Source of the DNA: Neocallimastix lanati (nom. inval.)
Taxonomy: Eukaryota; Neocallimastigomycota; Neocallimastigomycetes; Neocallimastigales; Neocallimastigaceae
Direction of reading: 5' to 3'
Assembly: GCA_016946835.1 (NCBI GenBank)
Contig: JACVTC010000003.1
Coordinates: 1,474,501-1,538,500, forward strand
DNA length: 64,000 nt
The stretch's first letter is position 1, and each line of letters starts with the position of its first letter. Below, piece by piece: positions 59,588 through 64,000 of the stretch. The translations under genes were made by a program, and so were the position numbers. The notes under the pieces are model-generated. The model searched no databases and was not told where the DNA came from. It worked only from the letters and a program-made list of their open reading frames with translations.

Positions 59588-61134
59588 TGGTGTAAGACCT
59601 TCATTGAAAGGGCTCCATTTCATATATATTAGACACCTCATATTACCACTTAAAATAGTGAGTTTTAGCCGCCATTGGTACACTTCCAATTAATCAAACG
59701 AATATTTCATGTTTAAACATTAAATTAAACTGATTATTATATTTCATATAATTTAGAATACTTTCATTAAATGTACAATGCAATTATTAAATTAACTATT
59801 GGAAACAATTTAAAATTTTCATTTACAAATCTATATATTTATTTCAAAATATTTAGATTTGAGGGGGAATAATGGTCACTAAAAATTTAAATTTATATAA
59901 CTGACCAGAAAACATATATCTAATTCTAGTTAATTATCTTCAACATATAAAGATATTATCCAGTAAAATAAGAAAATTGAAATATTCAAGAAATAATTAA
60001 AGATTCAATACATGATAAAACTAATATTTCTTAAGATACAAAAATGACTAAATTATACATTTGCATATTAAAGAAGACTAATAGTAAAAATTAGAAAAAT
60101 TAGCCTACAAGAAAAATTAACTGAAATATGGAATCTTAATTGAACGAATTTTTATATTATTTACTTAATAAATTTACATAAATAGAATAATTAATTAATT
60201 ATAAATTTAATTCAATTTTAATACCCCAAGATTATAATTTATCAAATACACCAATATATAGTAATCAACAATTTTATGTAAATCAAACAAATAGTTTCAT
60301 AAGAGATTTAATAATAAATATTTAAAAGCAATCGCAAGGTTAATACTAAACCCACAAAAGAGTGATAAATAAAAATAATAAATTGGTTACCTCTTACCAA
60401 CAAAAGTATACCCTGTTGCAAGGTTAATTACTTATCCCACAAAAAGAGATTATAATAAATGGTTTCTATTTCTTTATCCAACAAAAGTAAGGTTGAAGAC
60501 TATAGGTCGAAGATACCACTTTAATAAATTTATATTTAAAAAAAAAAAAAAAAAATTTTAACAGGTTAATAATAATTTATATAATGATTGCAAGTTACTT
60601 TAATGTAACAAAACTTAATTCGATGAAGTTTTTACAAAACTCATCTAATATGATTCTCGAAACTACAAAGCGAAAATAATATAAAAGTTAGCGCTAATCG
60701 ATAAAGCGGATTATAATTGAAAGTGATGTAAAACCCAATATATAAGAGGTATTCACACAAATTGAGATGGTATAATATCACCCTTCAAGAGAAAGGTTTC
60801 CATCATACAAATGATAATATAAAAACAATATATTAGAGATGTTTCAGATACTAATATTGATGGTGTAATAATATTAAATACTTAGTTTTATGGGGAAATT
60901 ATTTGATTACAAATATAATTAAGAAATTATTTTAACAATATTTAAATCGAATTAAAGAAATTAATAAAATGTAAAAGTATTTAATTCATGTAAAATTAAA
61001 GGATTATTTTAGAATAGAAATAATTAATAGCTTAATAATATCAAGTTAATATTATAAACTAGAAAAACTTTATATTCACATATTCACCAGTAAACCAATT
61101 TATTCATTATAGAATAACTAGGTTTAAGGGGGAA
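59588..61134 (+). other. Gene-free 3' internal part of F with two diverged modules
   Basis: A motif beginning GATGGTGTAAGACC (59588) recurs as GATGGTATAATATC (60767), both with a CCTTC...GAAAGG or CCCTTC...GAAAGG hairpin. Purine tracts TTTGAGGGGGAATAATGG (about 59860) and GGTTTAAGGGGGAATG (about 61121) end the two parts. A roughly 100-bp imperfect tandem pair (GCAAGGTTAAT...CCCACAAAA) lies at 60330-60500. Confidence 0.5.
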
Positions 61135-61351
61135 TGTTACAATATGTGAATTTATATATTAAATGAATCTAGAATAATGATAATATAAATTTTAATATAA
61201 ACATAATATAATGTAATTAATTAAAAGTAATCTAGAACAAGCCACATTTTTAGTATAAATACAATTAAATTTCATTATGTAGAATATAGCTAATCACATA
61301 TTCATATTTATCATAAATAACCTCATTAATAAAACTTCATATAAAATAACA
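61135..61351 (+). repeat. 3' LTR of F (217 bp)
   Basis: Pair of 43126-43342. Confidence 0.9.
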
Positions 61352-61475
61352 GTTTTAAACATATATAAAAACATAATATAAATAAAATACACGTGACGTC
61401 AAATGTATCATTGAAATTAATTATTAATATAAACCTTATTTATTAATATTCTCAGAATTATTAGGCCTAAGATAA

Positions 61476-62268
61476 TGTAAGAAATTGATATAAATTTTTA
61501 TAATTTATTTCTATTTCTTATTAATTAATAATTATTTCATATTATTCTTTAAAAAAAATTTATTTCATTTAAAAACAATTATACCAATTAATGTATTAAT
61601 TGTTATATGAAAAAATGTATTTAATATAACTTCTGTATTATTTCATAGAAAAAATGTATTTAATAAAATTTCTGCATTATTTTATCCTTCTCTTTTTTAT
61701 CCTTTTTTCTTAATTCTTTTAGTTATTAAAATCGGTTATTAAAGTTTTTCCAATTAATTATAATTGGTTTTATTTAATAACACGATGATCAATAAGTATA
61801 GATTATTGATCAAAAATCTTTCCAGTTTTTTCTTCTAATCTTTTTCTGGAAAGAATCGTTGTTAAGATTAGAAAAATACATTTATTTTTGTAAAAATATA
61901 AATAGCTGTTGATTTTCGTCTTTAGAAAATCAAGAGTTATTATTTTAAGAAAAATATAATAACAATAAATGACATTAAGATTTCAATTAATATAAAATAG
62001 TTATTTTAAAATTTATCAAAAAAAAAAAAAAAATAATAAAATACTTAATAATCAAATAGATTAATAAAGTTCTTTTAAAAAAACATATTTTATTTTCTCT
62101 TTTCATATTCAAGGTCTATTATATTTTCTTATAATAAACTCTATTTTAAAGATAAGTATTAAATTCTTATTTTTATTTTAATTTTTATTTTAATTTTTAT
62201 TTAATATTAATAGTTTAGTTAATATTAATTATAAATAATAATTTCTATAATTTATAGAAATTATTACA
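61476..62268 (+). repeat. Solo LTR E (793 bp), C-like
   Basis: TGTAAGAAATTG...AATTATTACA with gataa at 61471-61475 and 62269-62273. TATAAATAG at 61897-61905 precedes a 9-bp hairpin TTGATTTTC/GAAAATCAA (61909-61933). Inserted in LTR T. Coding-free. Confidence 0.88.
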
Positions 62269-63273
62269 GATAACCCTTTAAATATTAAACAAGAATTTAT
62301 ATTAATTATTAATTATTTAAATATATATATTATTTATAATTAAATAAATAATATTTTTAATTATTGAAATGTAAATAACTGAAATTGAGATTTCAATTCA
62401 GTTATAATTTCAACATTACTAAATTGTACTTTCTTATATTCTTGATAACCTAAACTTAATAATAAAATTTAATTTATTTTGATATAAATTAATTTTAACT
62501 TGTAAATAATGTAAATCAATTTTAATTAATTACTTTATTGTTATATTATTAAATATATGTATATATTAAAATACAATTGTAAATATTAAAATTATACTTT
62601 TAAGATACTAAATTATTAAAAGTATTAATTAAATATTATTATAAAAATTATTATAAAATTATTAAAATTATTAATTAAATATTATTATAAAAATTATTAT
62701 AAACTATTAATATTATAAAATTATTAAAATTATTAAATATTATTATAAAAATTATTAAGATTATTAATTAAAATTATTATTAAAAATTATTATTAAAAAT
62801 TATTAATTATTATAAAAATTTATCTAAATATTATCAAATTTATTAATTAAATATTATAAAAATTTTATTTTATTTTTGAAAATAATTACAAGTATTATTT
62901 AAAATAATTAAAGATTATTAAATTTATTATATTAATCCTTAAAAAACAATTCATTTAACTTAAAAATATCAAAGAAAATAGTAAAAACTATTTTCTATAT
63001 ATTTATTTTATAATTATTTTTAATTAAATTATATTTGAATATTATATTATCAATATTTATAAAAATTAAAACAAAAATGAATTATTGATATAAAATTAAT
63101 TCAATAATTCTATAAAATTACTTAAATTATAAACAAATAATTATACTTTAATTTATAAAAAAATATAAATATTGTAAATATTTCTTAAAAATTAAATGTA
63201 TGTACTTCAAAAATAAATTTTAATATTAATAAATAATAAATAAATTTTAATAAAAAGAAATTTTTTTTTTATA

Positions 63274-63324
63274 ATTTAAAATCAAAGCAGGGTAATACCT
63301 GTCCCCCCCTGCTTGATTTTAAAT
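63274..63324. other. Long GC-cored hairpin in LTR U
   Basis: ATTTAAAATCAAAGCAGGG pairs with CCCTGCTTGATTTTAAAT with a single bulged A; the loop is C-rich. Unusual GC core for this window. It may be a polyadenylation or packaging structure near the LTR end; role unknown. Confidence 0.6.
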
Positions 63325-63355
63325 CTATACGTGTCAACCCCGAGTCTACCATTTG

Positions 63356-64000
63356 TGTTAAGGAATGAACAAATAATATTAATTTTATTATTTTTCATAA
63401 AAATAACTTAACCACTAAAATTAAATTATTTATTTCTTTACTTGGAGAACTTTCTTATGTTCTATTACTGCCAAATTATTACTAATATTAAATTTATTAT
63501 TATTAATATAAATTCTTTATTAATATCAATACTTTATTATTAAAATTAATACTATATTATTAATATCAATATTATTATCAATATCTAGTTTTATTAATAT
63601 GATTTATTCTATCAATATTTTATTATTAAAGAAAATTTTATTTTACAAATATTACTAATACAGATTATTTATTATTAATAAAAATTAATATAATTAATAA
63701 TGCCTTATTTATAATAAGATTAATAATAGAAAATAATCTAAAATACTTTTATTTAAAAATATTATAAAATTAAATAATACTCTATTACTAATAGTTCTGT
63801 AAAAGTAATAAAATTATTTTTAAAATATATTATCACTACAATTAATAATAAATAGTTTAGAATTTAATAATATATAATAATTATTTATTATAATAGAATA
63901 GATTATGAATTTATAATTTAAATACAATTCAAACATGTAACTCTAAAATATTCTAAAGAAATGGCTTGACCATTTCTAACGATAAAAAAAAATATAAATA
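63356..64000 (+). repeat. R-family LTR, cut by window end
   Basis: Aligns with 12471-13176 from TGTTAAGGAATG on, lacking a block of about 70 bp. Starts 4 bp (tttg) after the end of LTR U. The right end is outside the window. Confidence 0.85.

Overview
The window is a very AT-rich eukaryotic stretch made almost entirely of LTR retrotransposons stacked on and inside one another. I see no intact host gene. The elements are mainly Ty3/gypsy (retropepsin, RT, RNase H, integrase in that order). Some end in a chromodomain or chromodomain-like tail (B, M, H) and others in a plain GPY/F module (A, G, J, O). Asn-rich linkers, long A/T runs and extreme AT content suggest an AT-rich lower eukaryote such as an early-diverging (for example anaerobic gut) fungus. 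That assignment is inference only; the standard genetic code fits every reading frame seen.

Layout. 1-4139: 3' part of Ty3 element A (+). 4146-12466: solo LTR S, split by LTR C1, which is itself split by Ty3 element B (-, 4197-11041). 12471-13393: solo LTR R. 13395-20952: apparently whole Ty3 element M (-) with a single 1889-residue Gag-Pol. 20954-26098: 3' LTR, pol and part of gag of Ty3 element O (-). 26099-30263: coding-free composite LTR element P (-), inserted in O's gag. 30264-33192: decayed sequence with an LTR remnant carrying a tRNA-like module. 33193-34324: integrase-bearing pol fragment, then LTRs D, C2 and K and element J (+, 36140 to about 42405) almost abutting. 42406-42619: truncated inverted C-family LTR. 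42623-63351: solo LTR U, split by solo LTR T, which holds element F (43126-61351). F holds Ty3 element G (-, 44047-57721), G holds chromodomain element H (+, 48974-55543), and H's 5' LTR holds solo LTR I. LTR E also sits in T. 63356-64000: start of a second R-family LTR.

The target-site duplications (TSDs) show how the stack was built. Four C/D-family LTRs sit at the same nucleotide of other LTRs, just after the terminal TG, so the 5-bp duplication reads NNN+TG. Members of the A/R/J group sit 4 bp beyond LTR 3' ends. This points to targeting of LTR termini.

Shared element biology seen directly in sequence: a -1 frameshift heptamer abutting the gag stop in four elements (AAAAAAC or TTTAAAT); a conserved 14-nt box 23-24 nt upstream of the 3' LTR in A, J and O; a covarying hairpin just after the TATA box in C-family-like LTRs; and a two-hairpin tRNA-like module with A- and B-box matches in H-type LTRs. 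Element F has no recognisable pol but carries a decayed SUEL-lectin-like gene fragment and an array of hairpins with a constant loop.
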